Of a DNA stretch of 64,000 nucleotides, positions 27,747 to 35,602 are shown in pieces; the first letter of the stretch is position 1; each line of letters opens with the position of its first letter. The notes below the pieces were generated by a model that worked only from the letters and a program-made list of their open reading frames with translations, searched no databases and had not been told where the DNA came from. The stretch is from an uncultured Acidobacteriaceae bacterium. GTDB lineage: Bacteria > Acidobacteriota > Terriglobia > Terriglobales > Acidobacteriaceae. Where the stretch lies: the NCBI GenBank assembly GCA_903904755.1, contig CAIVDV010000005.1, positions 1 to 64,000 on the forward strand, given 5' to 3'. The position numbers and the translations under genes are program-made.

Positions 27747-30700
27747 CTAGAAGAGGAGCTTCAAGGCGAACTGGAGCTGACGCGAGGTGGTTGCGGTGGC
27801 GGTTTCAACACCGGCGGTGGGTGAGGCGACGGTGGCCGCACCGGGCTTGGCCGGGGTGGGGCCGGAGCTGAAGACGACAGCGTTGGGGGTGGTGAAGTTG
27901 GTGTGGTTGAGGAGGTTGAAGTATTCCACGCGGAACTGGGCGTGGAGGCGCTCGCGGATGGTGGCGTTCTTGAGGAGCGAGAGGTCAACGTCGGTGAGGC
28001 CGGGGCCGGTAAGCGCGTCGCGGCCGGCGTTGCCGTAACTGCCGGGGGTGGGGGCGATGAAAGCGTCAGGATTGAACCACTGGGCGGCGGTGTGGGGATA
28101 GAGTTTGCCGTGGAAGTCGGGGTTCAACTGGGGACGGGCGGGGTTGCGGGTGTCTCCATTGCCGGTGGGGTTGTAGCCGAGCTGGGGCGAGAAGGGGAAG
28201 CCGCTTTGGAGGGAGACGATGGTGGAGAGGCTCCAGCCGGAGACGATCTGCTGCCCGGAAGAGGGGACGTTGGAGAAGATGCGATGGCCCTGGCCGAGGG
28301 GGAGATCCCAGGTGCCGTTGAAGGCGGCGGAGTGAGCGACATTGGTGGCGGCGCGGCCGTAGTCGAGCTTGGGGTTGCCGGGGAAGGAGACGAAGGCCGG
28401 GGTGTTGGAGGAGACGCTGGTGTTCCAGGCGGAGCCGTCGTCGAGGTTTTTGGAGAAGGTGTAGACGCCGCGAAGCTGGAAACCGTGCGCGTACTGGCGG
28501 CGGGCATCGAGTTCAAGCGCGTGGTAGTTGCTGATGCCCTGCGAAACCCATGAGGTGGAGTTGGCGAGGGTGGAGTTGGCGAGGGTTTGCGAGGTGTAGT
28601 AGATGGCGCCCGCGGAGAGGGAGCCGGGGCATGCGGGGTCGGGGCAGATGACGTAGGGGGGGGTGTTCTGGTCTTCGGAGAGGATTTGATGATAGCTGTG
28701 GGAGCCGACGTAGCCGACGGTGAGGGTGGTGCGGGGAGCGATTTGCTGCTCGATTTTGAAGGTCCAGGCGAGGACGGTGGGGGTTTGGATGTCGCGCTGG
28801 ACGTTGCTGGGGGAGACCTTGCCGCCGGTGGAGGTGGGCAGGGAGAGGCCGGGGAGGGCGGTGACGCTCTTGTTGCTGAAGGAGAGGGTGGTGTTGAAGG
28901 GGGCGACCTGGTCGAGGCGGTAGTCGAGGGTATCGAGGAGGGCGCGATGGAGGCCGAAGCTGGCGCGGAGGGCGGTTTTGCCGTTGCCGAAGAGGTCCCA
29001 GGCGAGGCCGACGCGGGGCTCGGGGAGGAAGGTTGCGCGATTCTGAGCGAGGGCGGAGTTGCCGACGGTGGGGGTGGCGTTGAAGACGCCGTCGGTGAAG
29101 TCGTAGTTGGCGGCGCGGCCGTGGGCCTCGTTCCAGCCATTGGAGGATTCGAAGCGGAAGCCGGCGCGGATTTCGAGGCGGGAGGTGGCCTTCCACGCAT
29201 CTTCAATGAAGCCCGCGCCGAAGAGGGAGCGCCAGTTGAGGGCGGTGGGGGCGGCGACGATGGTGTACTTGGAGACCTGGCCCTGTTCGAAGGCGGCAAG
29301 GGTGGAGAAGGATGCCTGGCCGAACTGGTTCTGGGCGAGGAAGTCGTTGGACTGGAGGCGCTGGAGCCAGAGGCCGGCCTCGACCTGATGCTTGCCTCGG
29401 GTCCAGTAGACGTGGTCGTCGACGGTGAAGAGGTTGCGTGCGGTGCGGTTGCCGCTGCCGGTGTTTGCGCCGGCAAGGGTGATTTGGGATGCGCCGTTGC
29501 TGGCGGTGGAGCCGGCGATGACGACGGCACCGACGGGGCCGTTGGCGACCCAGCCCGGAACGCCGCCCGAGACGATGGAGTCAAAGCCAAAGACGGCGCG
29601 GGAGAAGCCGACGCGGAGGGTGTTGAGGAAGCTGGGGGAGAAAACGTGCTGCTCCTGGGCGCTGAGGACCTGCTCGCGGAGGCGCTCGTCGATGGAGGAG
29701 AAGGGGTTGGCGGTGGGGGTGGTGGCGGAGCTGTCGTCTACGGTGTAGGCGGCGAAGAAGAGGTCGTTGGCGGAGAGGTTGGAGTCAACGCGGGTGGTGC
29801 CGAAGTCTTCGCGAATGCGCTGGAGGGGGTTTGAGAATGCCTCGGCGATGCCGCTGCCGAGCTCGACGGTGCCGGTGGGCCAGAGGGCCAGGAGGGGCTG
29901 GACGGCGGGGACAGCGGCGGCGCGAGCAGCGGCATCAGGGACGAAGGTGACGTCAGAGAGGCCGAGATGCTGGCGGTAGCCCTCGTAGTTGGCGAAGGCG
30001 AAGAGCTTGTCCTTGAGGACGGGGCCGCCGGCGGCGAGGCCGAAGTCGTTGCGCTGGAAGGGGGGAATGGCGGCCTGGTCGAAGTAGTTGCGGGCGTCGA
30101 GGGCGCTGTTGCGGAAGAACTCGTAGGCGGAGCCGTGGAACTGGTTGCTGCCGGAGGCGGTGATGATGGAGACCTGGGCGCCGGTGCGCTTGCCGTAGTT
30201 GGCGCCGTAGGTGTCGCTGACGACGTTGAATTCGCGTACCGCCTCAACGCCGAGGAGCTGGCCGCTGGTGCCGCCGGGGGTGACGTTGATGAGCGATGCG
30301 CCGGTGTACTCAATGCCGTTGAGGAGGAAGAGGTTGTCCTGGGGGCGGCGGCCGGAGACCGAGTACATGTTGCCGACTGAGGAGTTGGAGGTGCCGACGG
30401 CGCCGGAGCGCTGGGTGGAGTAGCTGACGGATGCGGGGTTGAGCTGGAGGAGCTGGTCGAAGCTGCGGCCGTTGAGGGGGAGTTCCTTGACCTGGCGCTC
30501 GTTGACGAGGCCCTGGGATTGGAGGGTGGAGGTGTCCACGCTGACGGGGGTATCGACGACGGTGATTTCCTGGGCGACGGAGCCGACGGTGAGTTCGAGG
30601 TGGAGATGGACGCCCTGACCGACGGTGACGGTGATGCCGGTTTGGTTGAGGGGTGCGAAGCCGTCGTGGTTGACGGAGACGGTGTAGGTGCCGACGGAGA

Positions 30701-30932
30701 CGGAGGGCGCGGAGAAGGTGCCGTCTGCGGAGGTGAGGAGGTGGCGCTCGGTGCCGGTTTCAACGTTGTGGATGACAACGTGGGCCTGGTTGACCGAGGA
30801 GTTGCTGGGGTCAACGACTTCGCCAGCGATGGTACCGCCGACAAGCTGTGCGGATGCGGGCAGCGCGGCAAGAAGGAGGGCAACTGCCAGGAAGAGGTAA
30901 CGACCGAGATTCGAGGCTTGGAAGCGATGCAT
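27747..30932 (-). CDS. Oar-like TonB-dependent receptor in the sulfur operon
   Basis: 1061 residues from the ATG at 30932 (MHRFQASNLGRYLF), preceded by GGAG 7 nt upstream. A signal peptide (about 1-30, ending PASAQ) is followed by a carboxypeptidase-regulatory-like domain (about 33-115, GGTIAGEVVDPSNSSVNQAHVVIHN in part), the plug (about 130-260, VKELPLNGRSFDQLLQLNP) and a long beta-barrel ending in Phe (QFALKLLF). It imports a bulky or scarce compound through the outer membrane using TonB energy. The genes downstream (cysH, tauE-like) and two poly-Cys leader frames upstream predict a sulfur-containing ligand, for example a sulfonate or sulfate ester. This last point is inference. Confidence 0.9.
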   Translation of the reverse strand: MHRFQASNLGRYLFLAVALLLAALPASAQLVGGTIAGEVVDPSNSSVNQAHVVIHNVETGTERHLLTSADGTFSAPSVSVGTYTVSVNHDGFAPLNQTGITVTVGQGVHLHLELTVGSVAQEITVVDTPVSVDTSTLQSQGLVNERQVKELPLNGRSFDQLLQLNPASVSYSTQRSGAVGTSNSSVGNMYSVSGRRPQDNLFLLNGIEYTGASLINVTPGGTSGQLLGVEAVREFNVVSDTYGANYGKRTGAQVSIITASGSNQFHGSAYEFFRNSALDARNYFDQAAIPPFQRNDFGLAAGGPVLKDKLFAFANYEGYRQHLGLSDVTFVPDAAARAAAVPAVQPLLALWPTGTVELGSGIAEAFSNPLQRIREDFGTTRVDSNLSANDLFFAAYTVDDSSATTPTANPFSSIDERLREQVLSAQEQHVFSPSFLNTLRVGFSRAVFGFDSIVSGGVPGWVANGPVGAVVIAGSTASNGASQITLAGANTGSGNRTARNLFTVDDHVYWTRGKHQVEAGLWLQRLQSNDFLAQNQFGQASFSTLAAFEQGQVSKYTIVAAPTALNWRSLFGAGFIEDAWKATSRLEIRAGFRFESSNGWNEAHGRAANYDFTDGVFNATPTVGNSALAQNRATFLPEPRVGLAWDLFGNGKTALRASFGLHRALLDTLDYRLDQVAPFNTTLSFSNKSVTALPGLSLPTSTGGKVSPSNVQRDIQTPTVLAWTFKIEQQIAPRTTLTVGYVGSHSYHQILSEDQNTPPYVICPDPACPGSLSAGAIYYTSQTLANSTLANSTSWVSQGISNYHALELDARRQYAHGFQLRGVYTFSKNLDDGSAWNTSVSSNTPAFVSFPGNPKLDYGRAATNVAHSAAFNGTWDLPLGQGHRIFSNVPSSGQQIVSGWSLSTIVSLQSGFPFSPQLGYNPTGNGDTRNPARPQLNPDFHGKLYPHTAAQWFNPDAFIAPTPGSYGNAGRDALTGPGLTDVDLSLLKNATIRERLHAQFRVEYFNLLNHTNFTTPNAVVFSSGPTPAKPGAATVASPTAGVETATATTSRQLQFALKLLF

Positions 30933-31034
30933 TTCATTACTCCAGGGACGTGGGGAAGCGGGTGCTTCGCTGGGAGGGGTTTCCAATTTGTGACGGTATG
31001 TTGCAGGCGGGCCGGCGGGGCCGGCGGGCGGGAA

Positions 31035-31127
31035 TCAACAACAGGAATGACAACAACGCGCATGGACGCGGATGCGCTGCGGTGCGAGGGCACGCGAGGC
31101 AGGGTTGTTCCTGATGGATGACTGCAT
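31035..31127 (-). CDS. Poly-cysteine leader peptide 2 of the TonB receptor-cysH operon
   Basis: 30 codons from ATG at 31127 to TGA at 31035. Cys codons are the last residues: Cys25, Cys26, Cys29 and Cys30 (ending RCCHSCC), all TGT. GGAG lies 7 nt upstream of the ATG, a good ribosome binding site. The stop codon is 102 bp before the TonB receptor start. A GCCGGC-rich stretch (31011-31026) that can fold follows. The position of the Cys codons at the very end is like classical attenuator leaders, where the stalled ribosome masks downstream RNA. Confidence 0.75.
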   Translation of the reverse strand: MQSSIRNNPASRALAPQRIRVHARCCHSCC

Positions 31128-31164
31128 GGGGAAGCTCCGGGAAATTGTGCGCGATGTGTGTGTT

Positions 31165-31195
31165 GGGAATCCCGAGGTGTTCGGGATGGGTTCCC
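31165..31195 (-). promoter_or_regulatory. Hairpin between the two poly-Cys leader frames
   Basis: ATCCCG (31169-31174) and CGGGAT (31182-31187) form a perfect 6-bp stem with a 7-nt loop, inside outer arms GGGAA/TTCCC (31165-31169, 31191-31195). In the leftward transcript it lies between leader frame 3 (31234-31284) and leader frame 2 (31035-31127). No T tract follows. A role in cysteine-dependent control is possible. Confidence 0.5.
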
Positions 31196-31233
31196 TCAGG
31201 CCTTACGGGCAGGAGAGAACGGGCCAGCGAGTG

Positions 31234-31284
31234 CTAGCAACAACAGAGACAACAACAGGCGCGACGATGGGAGCGGGAAGACAT
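31234..31284 (-). CDS. Poly-cysteine leader peptide 3 (first in the TonB receptor-cysH operon)
   Basis: 16 codons, MSSRSHRRACCCLCCC, from ATG at 31284 to TAG at 31234. Cys10-12 and Cys14-16; five of the six Cys codons are TGT. A strong promoter candidate (TTGACA at 31325-31330, 17-bp spacer) points to a start of transcription only some 10-16 nt before the ATG, so the frame has almost no 5' leader and no clear Shine-Dalgarno. It is the first frame of the leftward sulfur operon. Six Cys codons in 16 are far beyond chance. Confidence 0.8.
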   Translation of the reverse strand: MSSRSHRRACCCLCCC

Positions 31285-31301
31285 AATTTGCAACTGTGCT
31301 T

Positions 31302-31330
31302 ACCTTATGGAAGGTTGGGCTGTGTGTCAA
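31302..31330 (-). promoter_or_regulatory. Promoter of the TonB receptor-cysH-tauE operon
   Basis: On the minus strand TTGACA (31325-31330) is a perfect -35 box, followed after exactly 17 nt by TAAGGT (31302-31307), a weak -10 box. Transcription would begin near 31295, just before leader frame 3. It overlaps the promoter for cysDN on the other strand region, so a shared regulator could act on both. Confidence 0.65.
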
Positions 31331-31332
31331 GT

Positions 31333-31359
31333 TTGCCGGATTGGGGGAGATTCGATAGT
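31333..31359 (+). promoter_or_regulatory. Candidate promoter of cysDN
   Basis: TTGCCG (31333-31338) and GATAGT (31354-31359) are separated by 15 nt. The spacing is short, so the call is moderate. Transcription from it would begin near 31366-31369, at or next to the ATG of the cysDN leader frame (31369), which would make that frame leaderless. Confidence 0.45.
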
Positions 31360-31368
31360 CTGGAGTGG

Positions 31369-31434
31369 ATGAAGCTGATTGCGCAGCCCGGTTGTTGTCG
31401 CGTGTCGCCCGACGCGTGTTGTTGCTGCGCCTAA
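31369..31434 (+). CDS. Poly-cysteine leader peptide of cysDN
   Basis: 21 codons from ATG (31369) to TAA (31432-31434). Cys9-Cys10 and Cys17-Cys20 give the runs GCCR and ACCCCA; four of the six codons are TGT. It begins about 10 nt after the candidate -10 box, so the mRNA may be leaderless, as reported for poly-Cys leaders in mycobacteria. It ends 142 bp before cysD. A longer open reading in the same frame exists upstream but runs through the opposite operon's control region and is not credible as a gene. Expected role: cysteine-sensing leader for sulfate activation. Confidence 0.8.
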   Translation: MKLIAQPGCCRVSPDACCCCA

Positions 31435-31447
31435 TCGCTTCCCCTTC

Positions 31448-31525
31448 TTCCCTGACACAGTGACAGCTTAGGGAAATTCCCCCCACAAGAGACGTGTGAG
31501 CAGAACGAGCGGCAGAGTGTCGCTG
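31448..31525 (+). promoter_or_regulatory. Hairpins between the poly-Cys leader and cysD
   Basis: TTCCCT (31448-31453) pairs with AGGGAA (31470-31475), and AGCGGCA-gag-TGTCGCT (31509-31525) forms a second stem with one G-U pair. Neither has a T tract, so control might be by Rho or by hiding the cysD ribosome binding site, which is weak (AGGCGG). Structures were read by eye only. Confidence 0.4.
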
Positions 31526-31576
31526 CGGCGGGCTGAAAGCGCACACCACCATACAGATGCAGGCGGTATCCATACG

Positions 31577-32530
31577 ATGTCCACGGTAAGTACAGTCGTT
31601 GAGCAAACTGATGCGCTGCGCGAGCGAGCGCTGCCCTCGCTGAGCCATTTGCAGGCACTGGAGGCGGAGAGCATTCACATTCTGCGCGAAGCGGTGGCGG
31701 AGTTTGCCAAGCCGGTGATGCTGTATTCGATTGGCAAGGATTCGAGTGTGATGTTGCGGCTGGCGCAGAAGGCGTTTTATCCGGGGCCGATTCCGTTTCC
31801 TCTGCTGCATGTGGACACGAGCTACAAATTTCCGGAGATGATTGCGTTTCGCGATGGGTATGCGAAGGAGATTGGCGCGGAGCTGCTTGTGCATCGCAAT
31901 GAAGAAGCGATTGCCTCGGGGGCGAATCCGCACACGCTGGGAACGCAGAACTGCTGCGGATTGCTGAAGACGCGGTCGCTGCTGGATGGGCTGGCGGAAG
32001 GCGGGTATGATGCCGCGTTTGGCGGAGCGCGGCGCGATGAAGAGAAGTCGCGCGCGAAGGAGCGCGTGTACAGCTTTCGCGATGGCGCGGGACAGTGGGA
32101 CCCGAAGAATCAGCGGCCTGAGTTGTGGAACATCTACAACTCGCGACTGAGGAAGGGCGAGTCGATTCGCGTGTTTCCGCTGTCGAACTGGACGGAGCTG
32201 GATATCTGGCTGTACATCCACATGGAGAAGATTCCGATTGTTCCGTTGTACTTTGCGAAGGAGCGGCTGGTGGTGGAGCGCGGCGGATCGCTGATTGTGC
32301 ACTATGACCATTTGCCGCTGTTGCCAGGAGAGACGCCGAAGCCGGTGATGTGCCGGATGCGTTCGCTGGGGTGCCTGCCGTGCACAGGCGCGATTCGATC
32401 GGAGGCGGATACGCTGCCGAAGATTATTGAAGAGATGCTGGCCTTCCGGCGGAGCGAGCGCGAGAACCGCGTGATTGACCACGATGAAGAAGGCTCAATG
32501 GAAGTGAAGAAGCGCGAGGGGTACTTCTAA
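31577..32530 (+). CDS. cysD: Sulfate adenylyltransferase subunit 2
   Basis: 317 residues from the ATG at 31577. It forms APS from ATP and sulfate with CysN. Family blocks: [18 protein letters not shown] (PP-loop), [59 protein letters not shown] and the conserved end VKKREGYF. The stop codon is 1 bp before the cysN start, so translation is coupled. The upstream region holds the poly-Cys leader. Confidence 0.97.
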   Translation: MSTVSTVVEQTDALRERALPSLSHLQALEAESIHILREAVAEFAKPVMLYSIGKDSSVMLRLAQKAFYPGPIPFPLLHVDTSYKFPEMIAFRDGYAKEIGAELLVHRNEEAIASGANPHTLGTQNCCGLLKTRSLLDGLAEGGYDAAFGGARRDEEKSRAKERVYSFRDGAGQWDPKNQRPELWNIYNSRLRKGESIRVFPLSNWTELDIWLYIHMEKIPIVPLYFAKERLVVERGGSLIVHYDHLPLLPGETPKPVMCRMRSLGCLPCTGAIRSEADTLPKIIEEMLAFRRSERENRVIDHDEEGSMEVKKREGYF

Positions 32531-32531
32531 G

Positions 32532-34196
32532 ATGACGATTGCAGAGTTGCAGGCGACGAACGAGCAGGATGCCCCGGAGAAGTTTGAAGACTTTTTGAAT
32601 CAGCACATGGATCGCGGGCTGTTGCGATTTTCCACGGCGGGCAGTGTGGATGATGGCAAGAGCACGCTGATTGGGCGGCTGCTGCACGATACGAAGGGCA
32701 TCTACGATGACCAACTGGCGGCGCTGAAGAACAGCCGGTTGAACCGGTCGAGCGGGCCGATTGATTTCAGCCTGCTGACGGATGGGCTGAAGGCGGAGCG
32801 GGAGCAGGGCATCACGATTGATGTGGCATACCGCTACTTTGCGACGCCGAAGCGGAAGTTCATCATTGCGGACACGCCGGGGCATGAGCAGTACACGCGG
32901 AATATGGCGACGGGCGCGTCGACGGCGGATTTGGCGATTGTGCTGATTGATGCGATTGCGTTCGAGCGCAAGGGGGGCTTGCTGCCGCAGTCGCGGAGGC
33001 ACACGTTCCTGGCGGCACTGCTGGGAATTCCGCACGTGGTGGCGGCGGTGAACAAGATGGATTTGGCGGGCTACGATGAGACGCGGTTCCGCGTGATTGA
33101 GGCGGAGTATCAGGCGTTTGCGCGTGAGCTGGGGCTGAACAACGTGGTGGTGATCCCGATCAGCGCGCTGGCAGGGGACAACATTGTGGAGCGCGGCGCG
33201 GAGATGCCGTGGTACACGGGGCCGACGCTGCTGGAGCAACTGGAAGGCGCGGAGCTGGAGCCGGAGGATGTGCAGGGACGGGCGTTGCGTTTTCCAATTC
33301 AACTGGTGCTGCGGCCGAATATGGAGTTTCGCGGATATGCGGGGCAGGTGGCGAGCGGCGTGGTGCGGCAGGGCGACCGTGTGGTGGCGTTGCCGAGCGG
33401 ACGCGAGACGACGGTGAAGCGGATCGTGACCTGGGATGGCGACCTGACGGTTGCGCGGAACGGGCAGAGCGTGACGCTGGAGCTGGCGGACGAGATTGAT
33501 TTGTCGCGCGGCGAGATGCTGGTGGCACCGAAGGCGCGGCCGCACATGGCGCGGCACTTTGCGGCGAGCGTGGTTTGGATGCACGAGGAGCCGCTGAAGC
33601 TGGGCGCAAGCTACGTGGTGAAGCACTCCACGCGGAGTGTGCGGGCGCGGGTGGCGGCGATTCGGCATCGAGTGGATATCCACACGATGGAGAAGGTGCC
33701 GGCGACGACCCTGGCGATGAATGATATTGCTGTGGTGGAGTTTGAGGCTGCGAAGCCGCTGTTTTTTGACGCTTACGCGGAGAACCGGGCGACGGGGAAT
33801 TTCATCCTGATTGACCCGATTACGAATGCGACGGTGGGCGCGGCGATGCTGACCGAGGCGCTGGAAGAAGAGACGGCGGGACGGACGCGCGTGCTGCCGG
33901 TGCTGGTGCATGCGAAGGGCAAGCCGGAGCTGGCGGCGACGGTGGCGAAGGCGCTGCGGGCGCGAGGCCAGGCGGTGGTGAACCTGGACGACGAGCACAT
34001 TGGCGATGCTGGATTTGCCGCGGCGCTGCGGGCGACGCAGTTGGCCGGGGCAATTGGGGTAACGACGCGCGAAGGGTTGCCAGTGGGCGAGCTGGAGGCG
34101 TTTCTGGAAGGCGAGCAGGTGCTGACGGCGGCGGATGAAGAGCGGCTGGCGCGGCAACTGGGACTGACGGAAGCGGAGCTGGACTGGGCGATTTAG
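32532..34196 (+). CDS. cysN: Sulfate adenylyltransferase subunit 1 with degenerate kinase tail
   Basis: 554 residues. The GTPase motifs are intact: STAGSVDDGKSTLIGRLL, DTPGHEQYTRNM and NKMDLAGYDE. It drives APS synthesis by GTP hydrolysis. Plain CysN is about 430-475 residues; here residues about 441-554 are extra. Part of this tail (ELAATVAKALRARGQAVVNLDDEHI) lines up with the APS kinase CysC pattern (ARALxxxLxxRGxxVxxLDGD), but the kinase P-loop is missing (HAKGKPE in its place). It is probably a remnant of a CysNC fusion, no longer making PAPS. This agrees with the APS-type CysH. Confidence 0.93.
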   Translation: MTIAELQATNEQDAPEKFEDFLNQHMDRGLLRFSTAGSVDDGKSTLIGRLLHDTKGIYDDQLAALKNSRLNRSSGPIDFSLLTDGLKAEREQGITIDVAYRYFATPKRKFIIADTPGHEQYTRNMATGASTADLAIVLIDAIAFERKGGLLPQSRRHTFLAALLGIPHVVAAVNKMDLAGYDETRFRVIEAEYQAFARELGLNNVVVIPISALAGDNIVERGAEMPWYTGPTLLEQLEGAELEPEDVQGRALRFPIQLVLRPNMEFRGYAGQVASGVVRQGDRVVALPSGRETTVKRIVTWDGDLTVARNGQSVTLELADEIDLSRGEMLVAPKARPHMARHFAASVVWMHEEPLKLGASYVVKHSTRSVRARVAAIRHRVDIHTMEKVPATTLAMNDIAVVEFEAAKPLFFDAYAENRATGNFILIDPITNATVGAAMLTEALEEETAGRTRVLPVLVHAKGKPELAATVAKALRARGQAVVNLDDEHIGDAGFAAALRATQLAGAIGVTTREGLPVGELEAFLEGEQVLTAADEERLARQLGLTEAELDWAI

Positions 34197-34408
34197 CGGC
34201 GTGTGGAGTGAGCCGAAAGAGGGGCGAAGGGGCGAGCTGCGGGGCAGGGAGCGATTTTTGATTTCGCGCGGACTTTCGCTTTTTCTTCTAGTGTCCGGCG
34301 CGACTATCCTGCTACAATCCAACCGAACTGCAAAGACAATTTCCGCTGGATTCCTGCCTGTTTGGGGGGCGTTTTGCGGCTGATTGCAAAGATAAAGGAG
34401 ACCTCCCC

Positions 34409-35485
34409 ATGGGTTTGGCAGAAGACAGGGCACGCGCGGTAGAGAGCGCGCTTTCGCAGATAGAGAAGCAGTTTGGCAAGGGATCGATCATGCGCCTTGG
34501 CTCGAAGGAAGCCATTGTGCCGATTTCAGTGATCTCGACCGGCTCAATCAGCTTTGATGCCGCGCTGGGGGTGGGAGGGGTTCCGCGTGGACGCGTGATT
34601 GAGATTTTTGGGCCTGAGAGCTCGGGCAAGACGACGATTACGCTGCAGATTATTGCCGAGGCGCAAAAGGCCGGCGGGCTGGCGGCGTTTGTGGATGCCG
34701 AGCACGCGCTGGACCCGGCGTATGCGAAGAAGCTGGGCGTGGATACGGACAACCTGCTGATTTCGCAGCCGGACTATGGCGAGCAGGCGCTGGAGATTAC
34801 CGAAGCGCTGGTGCGGTCGGGCGCGATTGACGTGCTGGTGGTGGACTCGGTTGCGGCGCTGGTTCCGAAGGCGGAACTGGATGGCGAGATGGGCGACTCG
34901 CATGTGGGATTGCAGGCGCGGCTGATGTCGCAGGCGCTGAGGAAGCTGACGGGCACGGTGTCGAAGTCGCGGACAAGCCTGATCTTCATCAACCAGATTC
35001 GCGAGAAGATTGGCGTGATGTTTGGCAATCCTGAGACGACGACGGGCGGGCGGGCGCTGAAGTTCTACTCGTCGGTGCGCGTGGATATTCGGCGCATTGC
35101 CGCGGTGAAGGAAGGCGATGTTGTTGTGGGTTCGCGCACCAAGGTGAAGATTGTGAAGAACAAGGTTGCGGCACCGTTCCGCGAGGCCGAGTTCGACATT
35201 CTGTATGGTGAGGGCATTTCTCGCGAGGGGGATGTGCTGGACCTGGCGGTGCTGCACAATATTGTGGAGAAGTCGGGCGCGTGGTACAGCTACGACGGCG
35301 AGCGGATTGGGCAGGGTCGCGAGAATGTGCGGACCTTCCTGAAGGACAACAAGGATATTTATGTGAAGATGGACGCGGCTGTACGGGCGAAGCTGGGAAT
35401 TGGTGCGGGGGCGAAGGCGGAGATTCCGCCGGTTCCCGCCGATGGCCCGGTGGCGGCGGCGCAGGTGGTACGCGGGCGGAAGTAA
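34409..35485 (+). CDS. recA: Recombinase RecA
   Basis: 358 residues, normal length. Walker A is GPESSGKTT, Walker B region [10 protein letters not shown], and the DNA-binding loops contain [11 protein letters not shown] and [22 protein letters not shown]. It pairs homologous DNA and triggers LexA cleavage. AAAGGAGA precedes the ATG by 9 nt. A TACAAT box (34313-34318) is a possible -10 element. A terminator with eight Ts follows the gene, so it is transcribed alone. Confidence 0.98.
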   Translation: MGLAEDRARAVESALSQIEKQFGKGSIMRLGSKEAIVPISVISTGSISFDAALGVGGVPRGRVIEIFGPESSGKTTITLQIIAEAQKAGGLAAFVDAEHALDPAYAKKLGVDTDNLLISQPDYGEQALEITEALVRSGAIDVLVVDSVAALVPKAELDGEMGDSHVGLQARLMSQALRKLTGTVSKSRTSLIFINQIREKIGVMFGNPETTTGGRALKFYSSVRVDIRRIAAVKEGDVVVGSRTKVKIVKNKVAAPFREAEFDILYGEGISREGDVLDLAVLHNIVEKSGAWYSYDGERIGQGRENVRTFLKDNKDIYVKMDAAVRAKLGIGAGAKAEIPPVPADGPVAAAQVVRGRK

Positions 35486-35515
35486 GGCCTGGCGGAAGAT
35501 CCGGAAGGAACGGGA

Positions 35516-35545
35516 AGCGGCTGCCTTGGGTGGCCGCTTTTTTTT
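35516..35545 (+). terminator. Rho-independent terminator of recA
   Basis: AGCGGC (35516-35521) pairs with GCCGCT (35533-35538), followed by a run of eight Ts (35538-35545). It lies 30 bp after the recA stop codon. Confidence 0.92.
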
Positions 35546-35553
35546 GACCGCGG

Positions 35554-35582
35554 TTGACAGTCTATCTATTGTTATCTATGCT
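35554..35582 (+). promoter_or_regulatory. Strong sigma-70-type promoter for the PIN module
   Basis: TTGACA (35554-35559), a 17-bp spacer and TATGCT (35577-35582). It starts 8 bp after the recA terminator and 44 bp before the ATG at 35603. The AT-rich spacer (TCTATCTATTGTTATC) stands out from the GC-rich surroundings and may include an operator with TATCTAT repeats. Confidence 0.8.
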
Positions 35583-35602
35583 TTGTTTCTGAGGATTGTC
35601 CC

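Noticed and set aside
31072-31368. Longer gene reading in frame into the cysDN leader peptide
   Set aside because: The upstream part runs antisense across the leader region and promoter of the opposite operon and has no protein-like features; only the last 21 codons after the promoter are credible.
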